From JAWLAT01 sp041395325 (GTDB lineage: Bacteria; Pseudomonadota; Gammaproteobacteria; Xanthomonadales; SZUA-5): a DNA stretch of 64,000 bases. Shown piece after piece: positions 49,306 to 58,310 of this stretch (within the stretch, counting starts at the first letter, position 1; each line of letters begins with the position of its first letter). The position numbers and the translations under genes are program-made. The notes under the pieces were generated by a model. The model searched no databases and was not told the DNA's origin. It worked only from the letters and a program-made list of their open reading frames with translations. Where the stretch lies: contig JAWLAT010000011.1 in NCBI GenBank assembly GCA_041395325.1, positions 62,001 through 126,000 of the forward strand, written 5' to 3'.

Positions 49306-50357
49306 GTGGCTCCGCGCGCCCGGAGGAGCGGTTGCCGCTGGAGCGACTGGATCCGTGGCTGAAGGCGCAATGGCCCGACCTGCAGGGTGAGGCGGAAGTC
49401 ACCCAGTACAGCGGCGGCGCCTCCAACTGGACCTATCGGCTGAAGTATCCCGAGCGGGACCTGATCCTGCGCCGGGCGCCGGCCGGGACCAAGGCCAAGG
49501 GTGCTCACGACATGGGGCGGGAGTACCGCCTGCTGGCCGCGCTCAAGCCGGTCTATCCGCTGGTGCCCGAGCCCTACCTCTACAGCGATGACGAATCACT
49601 GATCGGCACCGAGTTCTTCATCATGGCGCGCATCGATGGCTACATCCCGCGCCGCGATCTGCCGCGCGAGGTGCAACTCGATGCGACCGGTGTGCGACGG
49701 TTGTGCCTCAGTGCACTCGATGCTTTGATCGATCTGCATGAGGTCGATCATCAGGCGGCTGGGCTGTCGGGGCTGGCCAAGGGCAGCGGCTATGTGCAAC
49801 GCCAGCTGGACGGCTGGAGCGAGCGCTATCGCAAGGCGCGCACCTGGAATGTCGGCAAGGGCGAGAAGGTCATGGCCTGGCTGCAGGCACATCGACCCGA
49901 CGTAGAGCAGATCTGCCTGACCCACAACGATTTTCGCTTCGACAATCTGGTGCTGGACCGCAATGACCCCACCCGCATCGTTGGCGTGCTGGATTGGGAA
50001 CTGGCCACGCTGGGTGATCCGCTGATGGATCTGGGCAACTCGCTGGCCTATTGGGTGGAGGCCGGCGACGACTTTCTGGCGCAATCCACCCGCCGCCAGC
50101 CGACCCACCTGCCTGGCATGTTGAGCCGGCGGGAGGTGATCGACTACTACTGTCAGCGCCGCGGCATCGACGTGGCCGACTGGCGCTTCTACGAGGTCTA
50201 TGGCCTGTTCCGGCTGGCTGCGATCGCCCAGCAGATCTACTACCGCTACCACCATGGCCAGAGCCGCAATCCAGCCTTCAAGCGCTTCTGGCTGTTCGTC
50301 AACTATCTGTTGTGGCGCTGTGGGCGGGTGATGCGCCGCCCGGTGTCGAAAGCTTGA
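49302..50357 (+). CDS. Aminoglycoside-phosphotransferase-like kinase, ACAD11-partner
   Basis: The 351-residue protein has an APH-type kinase fold: a Gly/Ser-rich N-lobe loop (QYSGGASNWTYRL), catalytic loop THNDFRFDNLVLD and metal site GVLDWELATLGDP. It overlaps the dehydrogenase gene (ATGA). This pairing matches the ACAD11 kinase-dehydrogenase module that degrades 4-hydroxy acids via a phosphorylated acyl-CoA (LvaA-type in pseudomonads). It is unlikely to be an antibiotic-resistance enzyme. Confidence 0.85.
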   Translation: MSGSARPEERLPLERLDPWLKAQWPDLQGEAEVTQYSGGASNWTYRLKYPERDLILRRAPAGTKAKGAHDMGREYRLLAALKPVYPLVPEPYLYSDDESLIGTEFFIMARIDGYIPRRDLPREVQLDATGVRRLCLSALDALIDLHEVDHQAAGLSGLAKGSGYVQRQLDGWSERYRKARTWNVGKGEKVMAWLQAHRPDVEQICLTHNDFRFDNLVLDRNDPTRIVGVLDWELATLGDPLMDLGNSLAYWVEAGDDFLAQSTRRQPTHLPGMLSRREVIDYYCQRRGIDVADWRFYEVYGLFRLAAIAQQIYYRYHHGQSRNPAFKRFWLFVNYLLWRCGRVMRRPVSKA

Positions 50358-50389
50358 GGTCAGGCCGCGGGAATGGATGACTGGCGTCG

Positions 50390-50950
50390 CTATCCGCGGG
50401 TCGTCTGCGAGGTGTACAGATAGGCCAGGATTGATTTGGCGGCGGGATGTTTGCGCAGCCGGTCGCGCAACTCGCGCATCTCGGCGTAGTCGCTGCCCAG
50501 TTGTTCCTCGTAGCGCTGCTCGGCGCGCTGGGCCGCTTCGCTCTTGCGAACCTGCTGCTGCCAGCGATCGGAGAAGACGCGGCTGAGCTGGCCGGTGCGG
50601 GCCAGGTGTTCGAGCTGCGTCCACTCGCCCTTGTCGAACCACACTTCATCGCAGTGCGCACACAGATCCAGCACATTGCGGGCGTCGGCGCTGAGACGAT
50701 ACTTGGTCATCAGCCCGCGACACTTGGGGCACAGCAGCGCGTGGCGACTGTCGGGCACTTCGGCCGCAGGAATGTTCGGCGTGCTGCCCGGCGCCAGCTG
50801 CACCTCCGGGTGACGATCGCGCCAGTCCACGTAGGTCACCAGCGACAGCAGGATGCCGCCGCAGCTCGTGCAGCCCTGGGCCGGCAGATCGTCGCGCAGG
50901 CGCGCTGGCGTGAGTTCGTTGCTGCGGCAAACGGGGCAGGTCAGCGACAT
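50390..50950 (-). CDS. TFIIB-type zinc-ribbon protein
   Basis: The start at 50950 (MSLTCPVCRSNEL) gives 186 residues. Two zinc ribbons are visible: CPVC...CTSCGG (residues about 5-32) and CPKCRG...CAHCDEVWFDKGEW (about 75-110). The C-terminal helix region is charged. The family (zf-TFIIB) has no settled role. It converges with the kinase gene. Confidence 0.8.
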   Translation of the reverse strand: MSLTCPVCRSNELTPARLRDDLPAQGCTSCGGILLSLVTYVDWRDRHPEVQLAPGSTPNIPAAEVPDSRHALLCPKCRGLMTKYRLSADARNVLDLCAHCDEVWFDKGEWTQLEHLARTGQLSRVFSDRWQQQVRKSEAAQRAEQRYEEQLGSDYAEMRELRDRLRKHPAAKSILAYLYTSQTTRG

Positions 50951-51116
50951 GGCGGCGTTCCGGTGGCGTGATGCGGGCATTGTCCAGCATCCATGGCATC
51001 CGGCGCGAGCGCAGGCGCCAACCGACGCACGGCGTGAACGGCGCTCCCGTGCGAGAATCCGCGCGCCGCTGGCGCGGAAGGACCCGTGCCACGGTGCACG
51101 GTGATGGGGGAGCGCG

Positions 51117-53465
51117 TTGGGCAGGCAGTCAGAGGCGAGTCAGCGCCAGAGCAACGATGGCAGCGGACAGGGCGTGATCGACAGCGCGTTGGTCGTGACC
51201 GCCGTTGGCGCCGTACTGGTGTTGTCGGGTGTGGCGCTGCATCAGGAACTGGGCGATTCCTTGCGCTGGGCGCTGCTGTTGGCCGGTGCTGCGCTCGTGC
51301 TGGGCTTGCTCTATCTGGCCTGGCGAGTGCGCTGGAAGGCCATTGAGGCTCGTCAGCTGGCAGAAGATCTGCGCCAGACCCGCGCCCGTCTGTCGGCTTC
51401 CCTGTGGGGCAGCGGCGAGGGCCTGTGGATCTGGGATCTGCAACGCCGGGAACTGCAGTCCATCGCGGCCAGCGATGTCACCAACACCCGCATCGCCTTC
51501 ACCGTCAGTGAGCAGGAATGGCGTGACCGGATCGTGCATCCGGAGGATTTCGCGCTGATCAGGGAGGCGCTCGCAGCATTGGTCGATGGCCGCGACGAGA
51601 TCTACGACCGCGAGTACCGCGCCCGCAATACCGAGGGAGAATGGGTGTGGATTCGGGCCCGCGGTCGCATCACCGAATGGGACGAACAAGGCCTGCCCAT
51701 CGAGGTCGCGGGTACTTACCGGCTCTGTGGTGACGCCCGTGAACGGGCCGAGCAACGCCGCATTTCGGTGGAGATCGTGCGTCTGATGAGCGAAGCGGTC
51801 ACCGTGACCACGCCGGATTTCCGCTTCGTCCAGGTCAACCCCGCTTTCACCCGCATCACGGGTTACGCGGCGGACGAGATCCTCGGCACCGATGCGGTGG
51901 TCCTCAACTCGCCACGACAGGAACCGGGACGCTTTGCGGCGATGCGCGAAGCATTGCTGCGCAGTGGCGAATGGCGTGGCGAGATGTGGCAGCGGCACCG
52001 GGATGGGCGCGATTTTCTGGCGGCACTGGAGATCCGCGAAGTGCTTGATGGCCAGGGGCGGCGCAGCCACTTCCTCGCCGTCCTGGAAGATGTCACCGAG
52101 CGGCGGCGGGCGGAGCAAACGCTGCGCTATCTGGCCAGTCACGACATGCTGACCGGGCTGCCGAACCGCAGCCTGATGGTGCAGCGACTGCAGCAATGGC
52201 TGTTGCAGTCGCGTCGCCGCGGCACACAGCTGGCCCTGTTGTTTCTGGACCTGGATCGCTTCAAGCACGTCAATGACTCGCTCGGCCATGCCGCCGGCGA
52301 TGAGCTGTTGCGGCAGGTGGCGCGCCGGATCAGCGACACGGTCGGCCATCGCGATCGCACCGCGCGTTTGGGCGGTGACGAATTCACCGTCGTGCTGCCC
52401 GACGTCTACGGTCTGGATCAGGTGCAGCATCTGGCCGATGCGCTGATCGACGCCTTTGCCGCACCGATTCAGCTGGAAGCGCAGGAGTTCATGATCTCGC
52501 CGTCGATCGGCATTGCGCTGTTCCCGGAGCATGCCGGTTCGGTCGAAGGCCTGCTCAAGTGCGCCGACGAGGCGATGTATCAGGCCAAGCGTCGCGGCCG
52601 CAACATCGCGCAGATCTATTCGCCGGAGCTGGCCAGCGGTTCCAGCCAACGTACGCAGATCGAGTCGGCTTTGCGGCGGGCGCTGGACCAGGACGAGCTG
52701 CGGCTGGTCTATCAGCCCAAACTGGACGTCGCCAGCCGCCGCATCACCGGCGTCGAGGCATTGCTGCGCTGGCATAGCGAACGGCTGGGTGAAGTGCCGC
52801 CGGATGCCTTCATACCGGTGGCCGAGGACACCGGGCTGATCCTGCCCATCGGAGAATGGGTGCTGCGTCAGGGTCTGGCGCAGCTGGCGCGCTGGCAGCA
52901 GGATCCGGCACTGGCCGGTCTGCACATGGCCATCAACGTCTCCGCCGCGCAGGTGCACCGGGGTGATTTCACCGCGATGGTGCAGTCGCTGCTGTCCAGT
53001 CAGGGCGTGCCGCCGGAGCAGCTGGAACTGGAGATCACCGAAAGCGTACTGATGAGCGATCCGCTGCAGGGTTCGCTGGTCGGCGGTGATCTGCGCCGCC
53101 TGGGTGTGCGCATCTGCATCGATGATTTCGGCACCGGCTATTCGTCGCTGTCCTATCTGCAGCGGCTGAGCATCGACCGATTGAAGATTGACCAGTCTTT
53201 CGTTCAGGCCATCGATGGTGCCGGTGATGGTGGCGTGCTGGCCTCGACGATGATCCTGATGGCCCATTCGCTCGGTCTGAGCGTGGTCGCCGAGGGTGTC
53301 TGCAGTCGCGAGCAATGGCACTACCTGTTGAACGAACATTGCGACGAGATCCAGGGTTATCTGGTCAGCCCGCCGCTGGAAGTGGCCGAGTGCGAAGCCT
53401 TCCTGCGCGCCCATCGCCAGGGCTTTGAACTGGCCCCCGAAGAATCGGCCGAGTTGATCGCTTGA
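51117..53465 (+). CDS. PAS-GGDEF-EAL cyclic-di-GMP protein
   Basis: The TTG start at 51117 follows a G-rich site. The 782-residue protein has two N-terminal membrane helices (about 22-42 and 50-70), a PAS-like segment beginning LWGSGEGLWIWDL (about 95-210) and a second PAS domain (about 220-330). GGDEF (about 335-500) has RLGGDEF and EAL (about 510-770) has GVEALLRW. The EAL site looks intact: NVSAAQ, EITES, IDDFGTGYSS, KIDQSF and EGVC. It may be bifunctional, with the balance set by its sensor domains. Confidence 0.92.
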   Translation: MGRQSEASQRQSNDGSGQGVIDSALVVTAVGAVLVLSGVALHQELGDSLRWALLLAGAALVLGLLYLAWRVRWKAIEARQLAEDLRQTRARLSASLWGSGEGLWIWDLQRRELQSIAASDVTNTRIAFTVSEQEWRDRIVHPEDFALIREALAALVDGRDEIYDREYRARNTEGEWVWIRARGRITEWDEQGLPIEVAGTYRLCGDARERAEQRRISVEIVRLMSEAVTVTTPDFRFVQVNPAFTRITGYAADEILGTDAVVLNSPRQEPGRFAAMREALLRSGEWRGEMWQRHRDGRDFLAALEIREVLDGQGRRSHFLAVLEDVTERRRAEQTLRYLASHDMLTGLPNRSLMVQRLQQWLLQSRRRGTQLALLFLDLDRFKHVNDSLGHAAGDELLRQVARRISDTVGHRDRTARLGGDEFTVVLPDVYGLDQVQHLADALIDAFAAPIQLEAQEFMISPSIGIALFPEHAGSVEGLLKCADEAMYQAKRRGRNIAQIYSPELASGSSQRTQIESALRRALDQDELRLVYQPKLDVASRRITGVEALLRWHSERLGEVPPDAFIPVAEDTGLILPIGEWVLRQGLAQLARWQQDPALAGLHMAINVSAAQVHRGDFTAMVQSLLSSQGVPPEQLELEITESVLMSDPLQGSLVGGDLRRLGVRICIDDFGTGYSSLSYLQRLSIDRLKIDQSFVQAIDGAGDGGVLASTMILMAHSLGLSVVAEGVCSREQWHYLLNEHCDEIQGYLVSPPLEVAECEAFLRAHRQGFELAPEESAELIA

Positions 53466-53490
53466 GCAGCAGCCACCGACGGGAGGACCG

Positions 53491-54198
53491 ATGCGCTGGA
53501 GTCTTTGTGCCTTGTTCTGCCTGTTGCCGCTGGCCGTGAGCTGCGCCAGAGATCCCGCCGAGCGCGTCGCCGTGGCCCGAGTGGCTGCAGAGGAACGGTT
53601 GGGCGATGAACTGCAGGCGGTGGGTCTGGGCTTCGGTGCGCCGGTGTTTCTGCGCGCCTTCAAGCGCGAAGGCGAGATGGAACTATGGCTGCGCCAGCCA
53701 GAGGACGGCCCGTGGGTACTGCTCAAGACCTACCCGATCTGTGCCTGGTCCGGCGAACTGGGACCGAAACTGGCCGAGGGCGATGGCCAGACCCCGGAAG
53801 GCGTCTACCAGGTCAGCGCCAGCGCGCTGAACCCCGCCAGCCGTTTCCATCTGTCCTTCAATCTGGGTTTCCCCAACGCTTTCGATCAAGCGCACGGCCG
53901 CACCGGATCCTTCCTGATGGTCCACGGCAGCTGTGTCTCGATTGGCTGCTATGCGATGACCGATCCGGCGATCGAAGAAATCTACAGCCTCGTTGATGCG
54001 GCCCTGAGCGCCGGGCAGGGCACGGTCCCGGTGCACCTGTTCCCGTTTCGGCTGGAGGATGATGCGCTCAAGGCCGAAGCCGATTCGCCCTGGCAAGCAT
54101 TCTGGTCAGATCAGCTGCAGCCGATCTACCAGGCGTTCGAGCAGGACCGGATGGTGCCGAAGGTCTGCGTGCGGGATGGGGCGTATCGGGTTTGCTGA
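53491..54198 (+). CDS. L,D-transpeptidase (YkuD/YafK-like) lipoprotein or secreted protein
   Basis: The 235-residue protein has a signal sequence ending LAVSC (a weak lipobox) and the YkuD catalytic motif VHGSCVSIGCYAMTD (HGxxxSxGC), with GDGQTPEGVYQV before it. It fits the YafK group of L,D-transpeptidases, which act on peptidoglycan. A GGGAGGA site precedes the ATG. It lies 25 bases after the GGDEF-EAL gene on the same strand, so the two may be co-transcribed. Confidence 0.87.
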   Translation: MRWSLCALFCLLPLAVSCARDPAERVAVARVAAEERLGDELQAVGLGFGAPVFLRAFKREGEMELWLRQPEDGPWVLLKTYPICAWSGELGPKLAEGDGQTPEGVYQVSASALNPASRFHLSFNLGFPNAFDQAHGRTGSFLMVHGSCVSIGCYAMTDPAIEEIYSLVDAALSAGQGTVPVHLFPFRLEDDALKAEADSPWQAFWSDQLQPIYQAFEQDRMVPKVCVRDGAYRVC

Positions 54199-54338
54199 TA
54201 TTGGGCTCGGGCTCTCTGATCGCCGCCGCCTCGCGAGCAAGTATCCCGACTGGAGGTCGCCCACGAGCAGCCTTGTGCGTTGCATCGGCTTTTGGTGAGG
54301 TCACAATTCGATAGTTCTGCGCTACCTTGTCGAATCGC

Positions 54339-55076
54339 ATGGTCAACCCACTTTCGATTCGCGATTCGCACGACGAATGGCGGCAGCTGGCCGAGGCTGG
54401 AGGTGCCGAAGCGGAGCGCTATGCCCGGCGCTGTCTGGCCGGTTGTGCTCGCGCGGTTGATCGGCTGGTGATCAATTTGTCCGCAATCGGATACCCCTCG
54501 ATTCCTGGCCGAGTGCCCCCCGAGATCAACGTTGACGAGGTCGTAGCGAATCTCGAAAGTCAGCTGCAGGACCCGCTACCGACCATTCTGAAGCTGTTCT
54601 GGGAAACGGTGGGCGGGATCTCCCTGGTGGACTTCGACGGCTATCGCCACGTCGACTTCTGGGATTCGCACGATGTGGAGGGCCCCAATGGCTACAGCGA
54701 TGGCGTTGTGGTGGAAGCTTACCAGCCAGATTGGGTGGACATGGTTCTGAGCGAGCACGACGCCTTGCAGGATGACCCCGATGTCCCAGCGGACGATACC
54801 TTCCTGATCTGCCTGGCGCCGGATGGCTATCACAAGGACGACATCAGCGGGGGCGCGCCCTACGGCTTGCAGGTGGGCGACGGTTGGCTGGCACCCTGGC
54901 TGCACTTCCGCTGGTCGGGTGCGGCGATTCCGACCAGTGCGCAGCCTGGCAGCCCGGACCTGCTGGGCTATCTGCGCACCTCGATACTGGAGTGCGCCGG
55001 CTTTCCGGGGCTGTTCGGCGTGGCGGAGTTTGAGCCGTTCCGAGTGCGGTTGTTGGACGGGATTGAGGGCTTCTGA
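54339..55076 (+). CDS. Hypothetical protein, possibly SMI1/KNR4 (SUKH)-like
   Basis: The 245-residue protein has no signal peptide. A central stretch, PTILKLFWETVGGISLVDFDGYRHVDFW, has a layout like SUKH immunity proteins, here split for length: LKLFWETVGGIS, then DFDGYRHVDFW. The match is weak. No clear ribosome binding site precedes the ATG, and a TTG 12 bases upstream is an alternative. It starts a patch of small genes (54.3-55.9 kb) that looks accessory. Confidence 0.55.
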   Translation: MVNPLSIRDSHDEWRQLAEAGGAEAERYARRCLAGCARAVDRLVINLSAIGYPSIPGRVPPEINVDEVVANLESQLQDPLPTILKLFWETVGGISLVDFDGYRHVDFWDSHDVEGPNGYSDGVVVEAYQPDWVDMVLSEHDALQDDPDVPADDTFLICLAPDGYHKDDISGGAPYGLQVGDGWLAPWLHFRWSGAAIPTSAQPGSPDLLGYLRTSILECAGFPGLFGVAEFEPFRVRLLDGIEGF

Positions 55077-55113
55077 GCGCTACGGCGTTGATCTGTCAGG
55101 GGGTAGTGCCATT

Positions 55114-55573
55114 GTGGACATCGAGCGACTTCGCGCTAGGCGCCAACTCGACGTTCAGGCGCAGAATGCGCTGTCCAAGGCCAGGATGGCCGAGTTCGCG
55201 CGTCGATTTCGCAACGGCGACCCGGGTCTAGATTGGGTGCGCCAGATCCTGATTCGTGAAGGTATCGATCCAGCTGATGGCTTGTTGGCCGAGGCGAGTT
55301 CGGTGCCTTGTGGTGGCGGCGATGAATCCGCTGACGCGACCTGGGTATCGCACCGAGGCCAGGTCTATGCGATCGAGGCGACGATCTCGAGGCAAACGGG
55401 GTCGGGTGGAACTCGATGAGATGGTGGACGTGACCGATCAGCTCGGTCCTGCGCGGAAACCCGGAACTGGCAAGTCCCTGGGGCTGCTGGCCCTTGAGCT
55501 GATGACTTGTCGGGAATCTTCGGCGCTTTCAGATGGTCGCGAGGATCTCGATGATCTGATGGGTACGCCGTGA
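55114..55573 (+). pseudogene. Frameshifted small gene, hypothetical
   Basis: From the GTG at 55114 (behind GGGGGT) the frame runs MDIERLRARRQLDVQ to a stop at 55419. The second frame carries GRVELDEMVDV and ends at 55573. Removing one G from the run GGGG at 55398-55401 joins them in one 151-residue protein. The joined end overlaps the next gene's GTG by 4 bp, as coupled genes do, which supports one original frame. It could be a pseudogene, a sequencing error or programmed slippage. Confidence 0.55.
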
Positions 55574-55848
55574 AGGAAAAGATCTGTTTGGGTTTTCTCG
55601 CTGGTGCCCTTGCCACGGTGGCGGTCATGTGGCAGGTCGCGCTCCCGCAGGCTCGAGATCACTATTGGGCGCTAGGACTCAACGAGGGACGGATCATCAC
55701 GCAGGCGGAAATTGCCGAGATGATCCGAACGGAACTCGGATCGGATCTACGTCCGGCTGAAACCGGAGCGCCGTTCTTCGATGTCAAATCAACTTCGGTG
55801 GTCGTGGTGGAACGAGACGGAACCAAGACCCTTCGAAGCATCAGGTAG
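55570..55848 (+). CDS. Small membrane-anchored hypothetical protein
   Basis: The 92-residue protein has a GTG start overlapping the preceding stop (GTGA) and an N-terminal hydrophobic helix (CLGFLAGALATVAVMWQVAL). The rest is soluble and acidic-to-neutral (IITQAEIAEMIRTEL). It is not recognised. It is probably translated with the frameshifted gene. Confidence 0.6.
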   Translation: MKEKICLGFLAGALATVAVMWQVALPQARDHYWALGLNEGRIITQAEIAEMIRTELGSDLRPAETGAPFFDVKSTSVVVVERDGTKTLRSIR

Positions 55849-55908
55849 CCGATCGGCTGCCTCCAGGCGCTTGGCGATTCCGCTGCGCGCAAGTGGATCT
55901 CGAACGGC

Positions 55909-56091
55909 TCAGTTCCGAAACAACTCCGGCAGCGCGGCACTGAACAGCAGGTAGGTCATCAACAGGGCCAGCGCCAGGCTGGCGATGCTCACCAGCAGAC
56001 GGACGGGGTCGAAGGCACGGCGCCGAGCCTGGCGTTGCAGGCTGGCCTGGAAGCGCACTCCGCGTTGTTCTGCCGCGCGCCGTCTGGCCAT
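55909..56091 (-). CDS. Small single-helix membrane protein
   Basis: The start at 56091 has AGGAGC upstream. The 60-residue product is Arg-rich at its N-terminus (MARRRAAEQRG) with a C-terminal hydrophobic helix (LLVSIASLALALLMTYLLF). Not recognised. It lies downstream of rlmJ on the same strand. Confidence 0.6.
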   Translation of the reverse strand: MARRRAAEQRGVRFQASLQRQARRRAFDPVRLLVSIASLALALLMTYLLFSAALPELFRN

Positions 56092-56205
56092 GCGAAAGCT
56101 CCTGCTCGATCGGGCACGCGGATGCGCGCGGGGGTCGCTATTCTGCCTCAGCGGGCGGCTGTGCGGCCAAACCGCGACCAAACGGGCATTTCATCCGGCC
56201 GTTGC

Positions 56206-57144
56206 TCAGGATCTCGGCACGCGACGCTTGGGTGGACGCGGCGCGGGATTGGCTGGCGCTGCACGACGACGGGCACCGACCGGTCGCGGTGCGGGCTTCT
56301 CCCCTACCAGCCACTCCACCGAACGTCGCGCGTAGCGGCCTTGACCAAGGTGGGCGAGCAGGGCATCGAGGATCTCGGCCAGCGTCTGTTCAAAGCGCCA
56401 GGGTGGGTTGACCAGCAGCATGCCGCAGCCATTGAGCCGCAACGCGCTGTCGTCCGGGTGCAGGCAGAGCTCGCCAACCAGCATGCGGGTCATGCCGGTG
56501 TCCTGCAGGCGGCGATGGAAACGCCCGATGGTCTGCCGCAGCTTGATCGGGTACCAGATCGCGTAAACGCCGGTGGGCCAGCGCTGCCAGGCCAGGTGCA
56601 GCTGGCGCACGATGGTGTCGTACTCCTGCTCCTGCGTTTCGAAGGGCGGGTCAATCAACACCAGGCCTCGACGTTCCTTCGGCGGCAGCAGTGCACCCAG
56701 GGCTTCGTAGCCATCGCGACAATGCACATGGACGCGCTTGTCCGTATGGAACAGCCGTCGCAGCTCTGCCGCCTCGGCTGCCTGCAATTCGCACAGCACC
56801 ACCCGGTCCTGCGGGCGCAGCAGACTGGCGGCCAGCAAGGGCGAGCCCGGATAGTGCTGCAAGGCACCGCCAGCCTGGGAATTGAAGGAGCGCACCAGGT
56901 TGAGAAACACATGCAGGGCTGGCGGCAGTTGATGGGCGCCGAGCAGCGGACGGATGCCGGTGCCGAACTCGAGTCCCTTCAGCGCCGCCGGATCATTGGC
57001 GTCATAGCTGCCCGCGCCGGCATGGGTGTCCAGATAGCAGAGCGGGGTCTGCTTGTGCTTGAGCTGCTCGATCAACGCCACCAGCACCGCATGCTTGACG
57101 GCATCGGCGAAGTTGCCGGCGTGGTAGATGTGGCGATAGTTCAT
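56206..57144 (-). CDS. rlmJ: 23S rRNA (adenine-N6)-methyltransferase
   Basis: The 312-residue enzyme matches RlmJ, which methylates A2030 of 23S rRNA. It starts MNYRHIYHAGNFADAVKHAV. The AdoMet region is DTHAGAGSYD and the catalytic motif is LIDPPFE. It is about 30 residues longer than the typical protein, because of a basic, Pro-rich tail (PRPPKRRVPRS) after residue 280. A small membrane-protein gene lies downstream on the same strand. Confidence 0.93.
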   Translation of the reverse strand: MNYRHIYHAGNFADAVKHAVLVALIEQLKHKQTPLCYLDTHAGAGSYDANDPAALKGLEFGTGIRPLLGAHQLPPALHVFLNLVRSFNSQAGGALQHYPGSPLLAASLLRPQDRVVLCELQAAEAAELRRLFHTDKRVHVHCRDGYEALGALLPPKERRGLVLIDPPFETQEQEYDTIVRQLHLAWQRWPTGVYAIWYPIKLRQTIGRFHRRLQDTGMTRMLVGELCLHPDDSALRLNGCGMLLVNPPWRFEQTLAEILDALLAHLGQGRYARRSVEWLVGEKPAPRPVGARRRAAPANPAPRPPKRRVPRS

Positions 57145-57221
57145 CTGGATCCCTGCGCTGGCACCGATGACAGATTCGGGGCCAGCGGCAGTATAGGCCT
57201 ACCGGAGCGGTGGACAGCCGC

Positions 57222-58310
57222 TCAGGCCAGCAGACGGCTCTGGGCTGAGGTCTCGTGCACGGTCTGCACCAGCAATCCAACCTGCTCGGGATCGATGTCC
57301 GGCGTGATGCCGTGGCCGAGATTGAAGACGTGGCCCGGGCCTTGACCGAAATCGGCCAGCGTCTCGCGCACCAGCCGGCTCAGTACCTCCGGTCGCGCCT
57401 TCAGGGCCACCGGATCGAGATTGCCCTGCAATGCCACGCGTTCGCCAACCCGGCGGCGGGCATCGCCCAGTGACGCGGTCCAATCCAGTCCCAGGGCCTG
57501 GCAGCCGCTGTCGGCCATCACTTCCAGGTGCGCCTGCGCACCCTTGCTGAACAGGATCACCGGCGTTTCCGGCGCAGCGCTGCGCAGCGCCTGGGTGATC
57601 TTCTCCAGGTAGCGCAGTGAGTACTCGCGATAGTCGTGATAGGGCAGCGTGCCACCCCAGGTATCGAAGACCATCAGCGCCTGCGCACCAGCCTGCTGCT
57701 GGGCCAGCAGATAATCGATGACCACATCGGCCAGCATATTGAGCAGGCGGTGCATGGCGTGCGGCTCGTTCCAGGCCCACTGGCGCGCTTCCAGAAAGCC
57801 GCTGTCCGAGCGCCCGCCGAGCATGTAGCAGGCCAGCGTCCAGGGACTGCCGGAAAAGCCGATCAACGGCACCAGACCACTCAGCTCACGGCGGATCATC
57901 CGCACCGCGTCCATCACGTAGCGCAACGAGGCCTCCGGGTCGATGCGGCCAAGGCGGTCCAGATCGGCAATCGTTTGTAGCGGCCGCTCGAAGCGCGGGC
58001 CTTCGCCTTCGACGAAATGCAGGCCCAGGCCCATCGCATCGGGAATCGTCAGGATGTCCGAGAACAGAATGGCGGCGTCCAGTTCGAAGCGGCGCAGCGG
58101 CTGCAGCGTGACCTCGGTGGCCAGCTCCGGCGTGCTGCACAGGGTCATGAAATTGCCGGCCTGGGCGCGGGTAGCGCGGTACTCAGGCAGGTAGCGGCCG
58201 GCCTGACGCATGATCCACACCGGGGTGGCATCGACCGGCAGGCGCTGCAAGGCGCGCAGGAAACGATTGCCCCGGTAGCTGGGGGCATTCAACAGCTCGT
58301 GATCGGTCAT
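57222..58310 (-). CDS. hemE: Uroporphyrinogen decarboxylase
   Basis: HemE removes four carboxyls from uroporphyrinogen III to give coproporphyrinogen III. The start at 58310 (MTDHELLNAPSYRGNRFL) yields 362 residues, the usual size. Family motifs VWIMRQAGRYLPEYR and IGFSGSPWTLACYML are present. Its start overlaps the SPOR gene stop by 4 bp, so it is the last gene of a three-gene run. Confidence 0.96.
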   Translation of the reverse strand: MTDHELLNAPSYRGNRFLRALQRLPVDATPVWIMRQAGRYLPEYRATRAQAGNFMTLCSTPELATEVTLQPLRRFELDAAILFSDILTIPDAMGLGLHFVEGEGPRFERPLQTIADLDRLGRIDPEASLRYVMDAVRMIRRELSGLVPLIGFSGSPWTLACYMLGGRSDSGFLEARQWAWNEPHAMHRLLNMLADVVIDYLLAQQQAGAQALMVFDTWGGTLPYHDYREYSLRYLEKITQALRSAAPETPVILFSKGAQAHLEVMADSGCQALGLDWTASLGDARRRVGERVALQGNLDPVALKARPEVLSRLVRETLADFGQGPGHVFNLGHGITPDIDPEQVGLLVQTVHETSAQSRLLA

